A stretch of DNA of 64,000 bases from Gemella haemolysans (GTDB taxonomy: Bacteria; Bacillota; Bacilli; Staphylococcales; Gemellaceae). Both the position numbers and the translations under genes were made by a program. The notes under the pieces are model-generated. The model did not search any database, was not told the DNA's origin, and saw only the letters and a list, made by a program, of their open reading frames with translations. The stretch is from contig NZ_JAQMFS010000027.1 of the NCBI RefSeq assembly GCF_028308085.1, positions 113,222 to 177,221 on the forward strand. The letters run 5' to 3'. This document shows positions 52,955 to 62,293 of the stretch, piece after piece (the stretch's first letter is position 1; every line of letters starts with the position of its first letter).

Positions 52955-53323
52955 ATGGCTAACGAAATGAATTTATTAAATTGGACATTCTTCAGAGAAG
53001 TTGCTATCCCGCAAGATATTGCAAACTTATTGATAAACGGCGAACAACCAGTTGCTGCATTTGCAACAATAAGAGATGTTGCAGTATTTACAGATAAAAG
53101 ACTTATTGTAAAAGATGCCCAAGGACTAACAGGAAAAAAAGCAGAAATCTATTCTCTACCGTACTCTTCAATATTAATGTGGTCAACTGAAAATGCTGGT
53201 AAAATCTTCGACTTAAATGCTGAAGTAGAACTTTGGACTAAAGTTGGAAAAATAAAAATTAATCTAAAAAAAGACATCGATATTCGAAGATTCGATACAC
53301 TATTAGCTCAATACATACTATAG
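52955..53323 (+). CDS. Bacterial PH-domain protein
   Basis: 122 aa, soluble, no signal peptide. The sequence (AAFATIRDVAVFTDKRLIV, YSLPYSSILMWSTENAG, FDLNAEVELWTK) matches the bacterial pleckstrin-homology-like domain bPH_1 family (B. subtilis YozO type). These proteins form oligomeric rings; their function is unknown. SD AGGAGAG precedes ATG. Monocistronic, on the plus strand between com and mnmA. Confidence 0.75.
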   Translation: MANEMNLLNWTFFREVAIPQDIANLLINGEQPVAAFATIRDVAVFTDKRLIVKDAQGLTGKKAEIYSLPYSSILMWSTENAGKIFDLNAEVELWTKVGKIKINLKKDIDIRRFDTLLAQYIL

Positions 53324-53348
53324 TCTTATTACTTAAAATTAAAAAACT

Positions 53349-53391
53349 AAAAATCCTAAAAATTAGAGTTTTTCTCTAACTTTTAGGATTT
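53349..53391. terminator. Bidirectional terminator between the PH-domain gene and mnmA
   Basis: Long hairpin with arms AAAATCCTAAAA-TTAGAG and their complement, one mismatch, 5-base T loop. A/T runs on both sides suit both converging genes. Confidence 0.88.
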
Positions 53392-53401
53392 TATTTAAAT
53401 A

Positions 53402-55638
<2,237 letters not shown>

Positions 55639-55663
55639 ATCATCGCCTCCTAATATTAATCAT

Positions 55664-55691
55664 ATTATATTTTAACATAAATAATGGTCAA
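55664..55691 (-). promoter_or_regulatory. Promoter of the cysteine desulfurase-mnmA operon
   Basis: Minus strand -35 TTGACC (55686-55691), 16-bp spacer, -10 TATAAT (55664-55669). Confidence 0.65.
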
Positions 55692-55747
55692 ATAAAATCA
55701 ATACCACTTTGTAACATAGAAATTCATAAGTTATAAAAATTATTAAT

Positions 55748-55772
55748 CCCTTTCTTATCAATATAGAAAGGG
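55748..55772 (-). terminator. Terminator after the unknown membrane protein gene
   Basis: Perfect arms CCCTTTCT and AGAAAGGG with a 9-base loop, 14 bases past the stop; the tail on the minus strand is A/T-rich (ATTAATAATTTTT). Confidence 0.7.
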
Positions 55773-55785
55773 ACTAATATTAATA

Positions 55786-56847
55786 TTATTTGATTTTTTC
55801 TCTTAGTTTACTTATGACTATTATTAATATTGCCAATACTCCTGAAACATACAACAATATATTTTGTTCCTCTAAAATAGGAGTATTAATCACTCGTGGT
55901 TGAGTGTATACTAAATAACAAAATGTCATTGGATAAAATAGAAGTTTTGCAGATCTTGTAGCACTAACTTTCTTTAATACTCTAACACTACTTACAATCG
56001 GAACAGTTATCAGAATATACATCCAATCAATTGGTAGTTTTCCGAAAAAGTAAGCAGGTATGATACAAATAAAACTTATGAAAGCTATTATTTTAAAAAT
56101 TATTGTATATACTGTATACATAAAATCCGCAGAATTTTTTAATTTGAATAAGCCATTAACAATAATTAAAATAAAAATATAAGTACCTATAGTAAGTTTA
56201 ATTTCATTACTAATATTGTAGTTAGACCCTTGTGTAATAAATGTAGAAATATTCATATATAAGTACATTATTATAATCGGAATATATGTCCAAACATACG
56301 CTAGGAATTTACTATTTTCAAAATATGGTACTTCCCATTCCCAGATGTACTGTCTATCAATTACTTCAAGAATAAGGGCATCTAAAAATGTTCCTGCTAT
56401 TAAATTAAAAAGAACATCTTCAAAATTTCCTCGTGCTAACATTAACATTATAAAATTAACGATTACAAACAATCCGACTCCCAAGAAACCTGCAAAATAT
56501 AACACTATCATTGCTGGTGTATTTTTAGAAGCACTCTGTCCGTATCTATTAAGATATTCTGTATTTTCTGCTACCAAATAATTATAAATATTTGAAATAC
56601 TTGAATTATCTTGTTTATTTTTTAATATCCCAGCCAACAGCGATCTTACTGGGAAAAATTCAATTTTTGTAAAATCTATATTGCAAATTTCTGTCCAAAA
56701 ATCATCATTCATTTCTGAATCCTTAGAAACTATTTTTGACAGTTCTCTCATACTTTTTAAATCATTAACGTTTTCTTTCAACTTATCAACTAAAAGTAAT
56801 GCTTGTCTACGACTTTCTTCTAGTTTTTCTTCACTAATTTTATTCAC
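55786..56847 (-). CDS. Unknown multi-pass membrane protein
   Basis: 353 aa; I do not recognise the family. The first ~110 residues are soluble and charged, starting with a helical, Glu/Lys-rich segment. About seven to eight hydrophobic segments follow (from IVLYFAGFLGVGLFVIVNF ~111 onward), interrupted by a polar stretch around DRQYIWEWEVPYFENS. GTG start with GGAG nine bases upstream. It begins 19 bases after a kinase-like gene and probably shares its transcript. No catalytic motif seen. Confidence 0.7.
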   Translation of the reverse strand: MNKISEEKLEESRRQALLLVDKLKENVNDLKSMRELSKIVSKDSEMNDDFWTEICNIDFTKIEFFPVRSLLAGILKNKQDNSSISNIYNYLVAENTEYLNRYGQSASKNTPAMIVLYFAGFLGVGLFVIVNFIMLMLARGNFEDVLFNLIAGTFLDALILEVIDRQYIWEWEVPYFENSKFLAYVWTYIPIIIMYLYMNISTFITQGSNYNISNEIKLTIGTYIFILIIVNGLFKLKNSADFMYTVYTIIFKIIAFISFICIIPAYFFGKLPIDWMYILITVPIVSSVRVLKKVSATRSAKLLFYPMTFCYLVYTQPRVINTPILEEQNILLYVSGVLAILIIVISKLREKIK

Positions 56848-56866
56848 TCTTCAACTCTCCTATTCC

Positions 56867-57685
56867 TTAATAGTTATTTAAAAAATAATTTTCAACATCT
56901 TCTAACATTTTTAACCCTAACTCCTCAAATTCTTTATCTTTAACACGTTTGGTATAGTTTAAAATACCTAATGCCGAGATAAAAATCATGCAGTACTCTA
57001 ATTCCTCAGAAAGAACTTCCTCATTTGAGTGTTCATAATAATATTTTAAAAATAGATCTTTTTTTAATTTATCATTATCTAAATCTTGATAAAAATATTT
57101 AATGAAATCTAAATAATAACTAGCATATTTAACTCTTTCAAAATCTATTAATACTAAATTATCGTCTTTTCTCATAATATTTCTAAGACCAAAATCTCCA
57201 TGAATTAAAACTAGTGTTTTTTCATACTCTTCGTCTAATTTACTAATATTTTTTAGAAACTTAGAATGAAGCTCACTTATTTCAGTATATTCTTTTCTAT
57301 CAGCTAATCTATATACATTTTTTTCTAGAACTTTTTCCAATGAAATTTCTTTGTCATTTTCAATTGAGAGCCAATTTCCCCTATGAAAATCAGATATTAG
57401 CTCTGCTATTTTTATTATATCTTTATCATTCACGCTTTCTTTATTCAGTGGAATAAAGTCTTCATATTTCAATACAAGTGCAGAATATTCAGGAAAATCT
57501 AATAAAAAATTACCTTTATTTCTTAAAACTTTATACTCTAGTTTATATTTTAATGGATCTTTAAAAATTTTAACGAATACGCGTTGTCCTAATCTTTTAG
57601 AAAATCCAATAAAATGCCTATTTTCAGAAATATGATTTATTTGTTGTAAGTTAGTATCTAATAATTCTTCAAGTTTTCTTTTCAT
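56867..57685 (-). CDS. APH-family kinase-like phosphotransferase
   Basis: 272 aa from the ATG at 57685. Protein-kinase-like fold with the catalytic loop LVLIHGDFGLRNIM (~residue 165) and metal-binding LVLIDFERVK (~183); the N-lobe shows VFVKIF (ATP Lys). The substrate is not predictable: aminoglycoside, choline, homoserine or fructosamine kinases share these motifs. The frame extends 15 codons upstream, but that part lies in the palindromic repeat and lacks an SD; GGTG lies near 57685. Followed by the unknown membrane protein gene. Confidence 0.75.
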   Translation of the reverse strand: MKRKLEELLDTNLQQINHISENRHFIGFSKRLGQRVFVKIFKDPLKYKLEYKVLRNKGNFLLDFPEYSALVLKYEDFIPLNKESVNDKDIIKIAELISDFHRGNWLSIENDKEISLEKVLEKNVYRLADRKEYTEISELHSKFLKNISKLDEEYEKTLVLIHGDFGLRNIMRKDDNLVLIDFERVKYASYYLDFIKYFYQDLDNDKLKKDLFLKYYYEHSNEEVLSEELEYCMIFISALGILNYTKRVKDKEFEELGLKMLEDVENYFLNNY

Positions 57686-57707
57686 AATTACACCAAAATA
57701 TTTATAA

Positions 57708-57769
57708 AAAGGGATTGACTCAAAAATCATGATTTTAAAAAAATCAATTTTGTCGAGTCAGTTCCCTTT
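57708..57769. repeat. Palindromic intergenic repeat, copy 2 (also tsaD terminator)
   Basis: Outer arms AAGGGATTGACTC and GAGTCAGTTCCCTTT around an A/T-rich inner stem (AAATCATGATTT, AAAATC). On the minus strand it is followed by TTTTTATAA, and it starts seven bases past the tsaD stop, so it should terminate tsaE-tsaB-rimI-tsaD. The ends resemble the element at 22831-22894. Confidence 0.75.
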
Positions 57770-57776
57770 CTAATGC

Positions 57777-58817
57777 TTATCCTCTAACTTCTTCTAAGTC
57801 TAATGTTGACTTCGCATTTAGCGTTAACGGATTAGCAAATATATTATTTTTATAATAATAATATCCTGCCGCTCCCATCATCGCCGCATTATCACTACAA
57901 TAACTCATTTTTGGAATAAGTACTTCTACTCCTAATTGTTGTTCTAGCTCTAAGACTTGCTTACGAAGTTCGCTATTACCTGCAACCCCACCTGCTAAAA
58001 TCAACTGTTTAACACCTAGATTCGCAATAGCTTTCTTAGTTTTTGCGATTAAAACTTCTACTACCGCCGTTTGGAAACTGCAAGCTAAATCTTCAGGTAC
58101 GATCTCCTCACCTCGTTGTTTTGCATTATGTACAAAGTTAATTACCGCTGACTTCATACCTGAAAAACTAAAATTATAATCGTCACTATCAATCATTGCA
58201 CGAGGGAATTTATACTTATCTTCGCCCAACTTAGCAAGTTTGTCTACTTTAGGACCTCCTGGGTACTCAAGATTTAACTGTCTTGCTACCTTATCGTACG
58301 CTTCACCTACAGCATCGTCATGAGTAGAACCGATTATTTCAAAATCAAGTTCATCTTTCAAATAAACTAGTTCTGTATGTCCTCCACTAACAACAAGAGC
58401 TAATGATGGATAAACTATATCATGGTCTATATTACTAGCATAAATATGTCCTGCAATATGATGTGCTCCTATTAAAGGTTTATCTAAAGCATAACTTAAT
58501 GTTTTCGCTACATTAACACCAACTAATAATGAACCTATTAATCCAGGTCCTTGTGTTACACAAATTGCATCTATATCGTTTAAAATAATTTTGGCTTCTT
58601 CCAAAGCTTCTTCAACAATTTGCATTACTACTTCTATATGCTGTCTACTCGCTATTTCAGGAACTACCCCTCCAAATTGTTTATGTGTTTCAATTTGACT
58701 ACTTACTATATTCGATAGTACTTCTTTTCCATTTTCAACTACAGCTACACTAGTTTCATCACAACTTGTTTCTATAGCTAAAATAGTTACATTTTCTAAA
58801 TTTTTATATTCTTTCAT
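57777..58817 (-). CDS. tsaD: tRNA N6-threonylcarbamoyladenosine transferase TsaD
   Basis: 346 aa. Transfers threonylcarbamoyl from TC-AMP to A37 of ANN-decoding tRNAs, with TsaB and TsaE. ASKHA fold with ILAIETSCDETSVAVV at the N-terminus, iron-binding HHIAGH (~residues 113-118), VSGGHTELVYL and the late SYCSDNAAMM motif. Its start overlaps the rimI stop by 14 bases. All three Firmicute t6A partners are in this operon. Confidence 0.97.
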   Translation of the reverse strand: MKEYKNLENVTILAIETSCDETSVAVVENGKEVLSNIVSSQIETHKQFGGVVPEIASRQHIEVVMQIVEEALEEAKIILNDIDAICVTQGPGLIGSLLVGVNVAKTLSYALDKPLIGAHHIAGHIYASNIDHDIVYPSLALVVSGGHTELVYLKDELDFEIIGSTHDDAVGEAYDKVARQLNLEYPGGPKVDKLAKLGEDKYKFPRAMIDSDDYNFSFSGMKSAVINFVHNAKQRGEEIVPEDLACSFQTAVVEVLIAKTKKAIANLGVKQLILAGGVAGNSELRKQVLELEQQLGVEVLIPKMSYCSDNAAMMGAAGYYYYKNNIFANPLTLNAKSTLDLEEVRG

Positions 58818-59256
58818 TACTAAAATCCCTTACCATTACAAAAGCATTTTCTCCATTGTTTTTGTAATAATTTTTTCTCATATCGACTGTTGTGAATCCA
58901 GATTTTTCATAAACAGTTATTGCAGGCATGTTACTTACACGAACTTCAACAATTGCTTTTTTTACACCTTTTAGTTTTAAAAGTTGCATTACATAAGTGA
59001 AGAAAATTTGTCCTAATTTTTTATTTTGATGCGGTTTGTCAATAACTATCTTATTAACTTGATATTCATCAGCAACAAGCCAACCACCACAGAATCCAAT
59101 AATTTCACCGTCATTAAATAATCCGTAATACTCTGAGTTTTCATGTTCCAACTCAGACTTAAACATTTCTTTCGTCCAAGCATCTTCGAAATTATCTACA
59201 TCTATTCTTGATAATACATCTAAATCATTAACGTCAACTTTATTTATTTTTATCAT
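58804..59256 (-). CDS. rimI: Ribosomal protein alanine N-acetyltransferase RimI-like (GNAT)
   Basis: 150 aa GNAT acetyltransferase. Acetyl-CoA-binding stretch VNKIVIDKPHQNKKLGQIFF and the later VRVSNMPAITVYEKSGF are typical of RimI, which acetylates the N-terminus of S18. Position between tsaB and tsaD is standard. ATG at 59256 follows AAAGGG; the TTG two codons upstream is less well spaced. Overlaps both neighbours by about 14-17 bases. Confidence 0.9.
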   Translation of the reverse strand: MIKINKVDVNDLDVLSRIDVDNFEDAWTKEMFKSELEHENSEYYGLFNDGEIIGFCGGWLVADEYQVNKIVIDKPHQNKKLGQIFFTYVMQLLKLKGVKKAIVEVRVSNMPAITVYEKSGFTTVDMRKNYYKNNGENAFVMVRDFSNERI

Positions 59257-59908
59257 TTTCAAGTTCCCTTTCTGCTTCAGTTTTTCTTAAGTATTGTGGT
59301 TTCATATTATAACAATCCACATCTTCTAATGAATCATAAATTTTAAAAACATTAGCCGCACGAACCATATCATTATTTTTTGAACCTTCTAAAAGAGAAT
59401 CACTTAACTTTTCTATATCTTTACTAATATAAACAAATTCATCACTTTGAGATGATAAAAAGTTATTAATTTCTTCAAGAGAGTAGTATCCTTCTTCCAG
59501 TACCTCTACTAATTTTCCTTCTTCATTTTTATAAACTGCACCAAAAACATTTCCTCGACGAGCATCAATAAATGGAACTAGTAATTTGTTGCTATCAAAC
59601 TCTAACAAAGCTTGTAACTTTAAAGAAGATACTTTCTTCAAATTAATCTTCAGTGTGTATGCTAAAGTTTTACAAACAGCAGCGACTACACGAATTGCTG
59701 TATACGATCCTGGTCCTTCACTAGATATAATTTCAGTTAAATCCGTTTTTTTCTTATCTGCTTCTTTTAAACAATTATCGATTTCTTCTAAAATCACTGC
59801 TGATAAATTATTACTACATACAAAGTTTTTTTCAGCTAATACTGTTTCATTATCAAAGCATGCAATTGAACATACTCCATTAGAAGCTTCCACTATTAAA
59901 CTTACCAA
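59240..59908 (-). CDS. tsaB: t6A biosynthesis protein TsaB
   Basis: 222 aa inactive ASKHA paralogue of TsaD that scaffolds the TsaBDE complex. N-terminal SLIVEASNGVCSIACFD and GPGSYTAIRVVAAVCKTLAY are diagnostic. The TTG start lies inside the tsaE 3' end (seven-base overlap), with GAGGA upstream in tsaE. Confidence 0.93.
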   Translation of the reverse strand: MVSLIVEASNGVCSIACFDNETVLAEKNFVCSNNLSAVILEEIDNCLKEADKKKTDLTEIISSEGPGSYTAIRVVAAVCKTLAYTLKINLKKVSSLKLQALLEFDSNKLLVPFIDARRGNVFGAVYKNEEGKLVEVLEEGYYSLEEINNFLSSQSDEFVYISKDIEKLSDSLLEGSKNNDMVRAANVFKIYDSLEDVDCYNMKPQYLRKTEAERELENDKNK

Positions 59909-60354
59909 TTTTCACGAATCCTCTCTTCAATTTTTTTATATTCACCACTAGAAATAATTTCAACTTCTCTGTAATCTTCTACTAAGCGAATATTGAAAAT
60001 TAATCTTTCATTAGGTAAGAATTCTTCAATAAATTCTCCCCATTCGATAATACTAACATTATCTTCAAAGAAAATATCTTCAAATCCTAAATCTTCATCG
60101 CTATCTTCTAAACGATAAGCATCAATATGATATAATTTTCCATTAGGATATTTATATTCTTTCATTATATTAAAAGTTGGTGAATTAACTACACTTTTTA
60201 CTCCTAAATATTCTGCTAAATATTTCGTAAATGTTGTTTTACCTGCGGCTAAATCACCATTTAACAAAAGTACTAATCTATCTTCTATACCTTCACTAAC
60301 AATTTTCGCTAAACGTTTAGTATCTTCTAAATCTTTTATAACTATTTTTAACAT
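59902..60354 (-). CDS. tsaE: t6A biosynthesis ATPase TsaE
   Basis: 150 aa P-loop ATPase. Walker A LNGDLAAGKTTFTKYLA (~residue 33), SPTFNIMKEY and the Walker B-like HIDAYRLEDSDEDLGFEDI. ATP hydrolysis by TsaE resets the TsaBD complex. First gene of tsaE-tsaB-rimI-tsaD. Confidence 0.95.
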   Translation of the reverse strand: MLKIVIKDLEDTKRLAKIVSEGIEDRLVLLLNGDLAAGKTTFTKYLAEYLGVKSVVNSPTFNIMKEYKYPNGKLYHIDAYRLEDSDEDLGFEDIFFEDNVSIIEWGEFIEEFLPNERLIFNIRLVEDYREVEIISSGEYKKIEERIRENW

Positions 60355-60394
60355 TGTTAAACCTTCTAAATTTTTAATTTATTTACCATCTACT

Positions 60395-60423
60395 ATAATA
60401 CCATATTTACCAGTATATTCCAA
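60395..60423 (-). promoter_or_regulatory. Promoter of tsaE-tsaB-rimI-tsaD
   Basis: Minus strand -35 TTGGAA (60418-60423), 17-bp spacer, -10 TATTAT (60395-60400), 41 bases before the tsaE ATG. Confidence 0.65.
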
Positions 60424-60450
60424 CAACTAACAGCGTAATTATTAGCACAA

Positions 60451-60484
60451 AATAACGCCAAGACATCTCTATCTTAGCGTTATT
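60451..60484 (-). terminator. Terminator of the nitroreductase gene
   Basis: Arms AATAACGC and GCGTTATT with inner AAGA/TCTT pairing; followed on the minus strand by TTTTGTG. Confidence 0.8.
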
Positions 60485-60516
60485 GTGACTCATATAATCT
60501 GTTGTTAAATCAAATA

Positions 60517-61107
60517 TTATTTTACTACTCTTACTCTTGAAGTTCTTTCAATTGGTGCAGCTTCTTGTAATTTTTCACCAAATGGCATTTGAGCACGTAG
60601 TACTAAGTTAGCTGGAATATCCCATTCTGAAGCAACTTTTTCATCAATTACTGGGTTATAGTGTTGAATGTTAGCTCCAACTCCAGCTTCTGCTAATGCA
60701 TTCCAAACTGCAAATGATGCAATCCCTGTTGATTGTTCTGACCAGATTGGGAAATTATCAGCATATGATGGAAATTGTTCTTGAAGACCTTTCACTACAT
60801 CGTGATCTTCGAAGAATAAAATTGTTCCATAAGCTGCAGCAAAACTATCGATTTTTCCTTTAGTAGCTGCTTTAGCTTCTTCATTTGGTAAGAATTTTTC
60901 TAATTCTCCAAAAGTAATATCCCAAAGTTTTTGGTGATTTTCTCCTAATAATACTACAGCGTGTGCAGTTTGTGAATTAAATGCACTTGGTGAATACTTA
61001 ACCGCATTATCAATAATTTCTAATACTTCTTGTTCTGAAATTGGTAAGTTTTTACCTAACGCATATACGCTTCTTCTATTTTGATATAAACTTTTTGCTT
61101 CTGTCAT
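60517..61107 (-). CDS. Nitroreductase family FMN oxidoreductase
   Basis: 196 aa. Starts with the FMN-binding RRSVYALGKNLPIS and has SPSAFNSQTAHAVVL plus the late NLVLRAQMPFGE region, as in the HBN1/YdgI-like nitroreductase subgroup. Reduces nitro compounds or quinones with NAD(P)H. Divergent from an HxlR-type regulator, a pairing common for quinone or electrophile detoxification; regulation by that neighbour is inferred. Confidence 0.9.
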   Translation of the reverse strand: MTEAKSLYQNRRSVYALGKNLPISEQEVLEIIDNAVKYSPSAFNSQTAHAVVLLGENHQKLWDITFGELEKFLPNEEAKAATKGKIDSFAAAYGTILFFEDHDVVKGLQEQFPSYADNFPIWSEQSTGIASFAVWNALAEAGVGANIQHYNPVIDEKVASEWDIPANLVLRAQMPFGEKLQEAAPIERTSRVRVVK

Positions 61108-61174
61108 TATTATGTCCTCCGTTTTTTAGCTATTGCTAAACTTCATTATTTGTTTTATAATTGTTATATATATT

Positions 61175-61202
61175 ATTATAATATTTACCCAAAAAATAAC
61201 AA
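61175..61202 (-). promoter_or_regulatory. Promoter of the nitroreductase gene
   Basis: Minus strand -35 TTGTTA (61197-61202), 16-bp spacer, -10 TATAAT (61175-61180). Confidence 0.55.
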
Positions 61203-61212
61203 GTACGTTTTT

Positions 61213-61224
61213 TTACAATAGTAA
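61213..61224. promoter_or_regulatory. Palindrome between divergent promoters, HxlR operator candidate
   Basis: TTACAATAGTAA is a TTAC-N4-GTAA palindrome. It lies just upstream of the nitroreductase -35 and next to the region where the regulator's -35 would be. Its TACT/AGTA character resembles operators of YodB/CatR, HxlR-family quinone sensors of B. subtilis. Confidence 0.45.
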
Positions 61225-61245
61225 GTATCTTTTTAGATAGAATTG

Positions 61246-61251
61246 TATAAT
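61246..61251 (+). promoter_or_regulatory. -10 of the HxlR-type regulator gene
   Basis: TATAAT 28 bases before the ATG, close to the SD AAGGAG; the -35 is weak. Confidence 0.55.
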
Positions 61252-61278
61252 ATCAACGAAATTTTAAGGAGATTTTTT

Positions 61279-61623
61279 ATGGAACAACAAGAACCTTTTG
61301 GAAAATGCCCCTTTTTTACAACTCAAAAAATATTATCTGGAAAATGGACAATTCTTATTCTTCATCTTCTAGAAGATAAAAGTGTTAGATTTAATGAGTT
61401 ACAAAGATCACTAGGGACAATTACTCAAGCAACATTGACAAAACAATTAAAACAATTAGAACAAGATGGATTAATAAATCGTAAAGTTTATGCTCAAATA
61501 CCACCAAAAGTTGAATACAGTCTAACGGATATTGGTAAAAAATTCCAAGCTGTACTAAATGAATTAGAAATTTGGGGGAATGATTACATCAATTACTTAA
61601 AAGAAACTAGAGAAGCTGTGTAA
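61279..61623 (+). CDS. HxlR family transcriptional regulator
   Basis: 114 aa winged helix-turn-helix protein. CPFFTTQKILSGKWTILIL with Cys at residue 10 (the redox-sensing Cys position of YodB/HypR-type members), then FNELQRSLGTITQATLTKQL recognition region. ATG at 61279 has AAGGAG seven bases upstream; an in-frame codon 12 residues earlier has none. Divergent from the nitroreductase gene; likely senses electrophiles. Confidence 0.92.
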   Translation: MEQQEPFGKCPFFTTQKILSGKWTILILHLLEDKSVRFNELQRSLGTITQATLTKQLKQLEQDGLINRKVYAQIPPKVEYSLTDIGKKFQAVLNELEIWGNDYINYLKETREAV

Positions 61624-61627
61624 AGTT

Positions 61628-62182
61628 ATGGATAAGCTAAATGAAATTAAAACAAAACTTCATTTTCTTTCAAGTGAACAATTAGATATTGTTCATAGAC
61701 TTATTTCTTCTTGGAATATTAAGGACAATAAAATTCAAACAGATGAAAATCTTGTTAAGAAAATTTATGAAAGTACAATATCACCTATAGAAGATCCACT
61801 AAAGAATTATTCAAAAGAAGAACTTTTAGAAGAATATGGAGTATTATTTTATAATCAACAGAATATTGCAGATTCAAATTTCGGAGAAGTTTCAATAGAA
61901 TATAATTACGATGATAGTGATGATATAACTTCTCCATTTATTAATAATTCTATTCAAACTAAGGACTTTCATATTGAAGAATACGCCAATAACAATATTA
62001 AAATAGATAATTTGATTTCTGAATCTTCTGATGCTGATACAAAGACTACCACATCAAACATTGAAGTCGATGACTTCGATCCCTTATTTCCAGATACAGA
62101 TTTCGATTCATTAACCGGTCTAAACAAAAGTAAATACGATGATTTAGACTTTTCAGCTTTAATATCGAAGAAACCTAAATAA
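61628..62182 (+). CDS. Unknown acidic protein
   Basis: 184 aa; I do not recognise it. No membrane segment or signal peptide. Strongly acidic, with Asp/Ser/Asn-rich low-complexity from about residue 90 on; the C-terminus carries DFDPLFPDTDFDSL and YDDLDFSALI, two short Asp-Phe repeats. The first ~75 residues look helical (KTKLHFLSSEQLDIVHRLI). It begins four bases after the regulator gene and ends at a strong terminator, so the two are co-transcribed. The SD is weak. Probably a real gene on length and context. Confidence 0.65.
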   Translation: MDKLNEIKTKLHFLSSEQLDIVHRLISSWNIKDNKIQTDENLVKKIYESTISPIEDPLKNYSKEELLEEYGVLFYNQQNIADSNFGEVSIEYNYDDSDDITSPFINNSIQTKDFHIEEYANNNIKIDNLISESSDADTKTTTSNIEVDDFDPLFPDTDFDSLTGLNKSKYDDLDFSALISKKPK

Positions 62183-62198
62183 ATATAATTCAAGAAAT

Positions 62199-62224
62199 AA
62201 CTCTAATTTCAATTGATTAGAGTT
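62199..62224 (+). terminator. Terminator of the HxlR-acidic protein unit
   Basis: Perfect 9-base arms AACTCTAAT and ATTAGAGTT, 8-base loop, then a run of T. Confidence 0.9.
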
Positions 62225-62250
62225 TTTTTATTATCAATTTTTAAAAATTC

Positions 62251-62285
62251 AAAAAGAGAAGCAGATTTTTCCGCTTCTCTTTTTT
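62251..62285 (-). terminator. Terminator of the repeat surface protein gene
   Basis: Perfect 12-base arms AAAAAGAGAAGC and GCTTCTCTTTTT with a 10-base loop, eight bases past the stop. T-runs on both strands. Confidence 0.9.
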
Positions 62286-62293
62286 TGAAGAAA

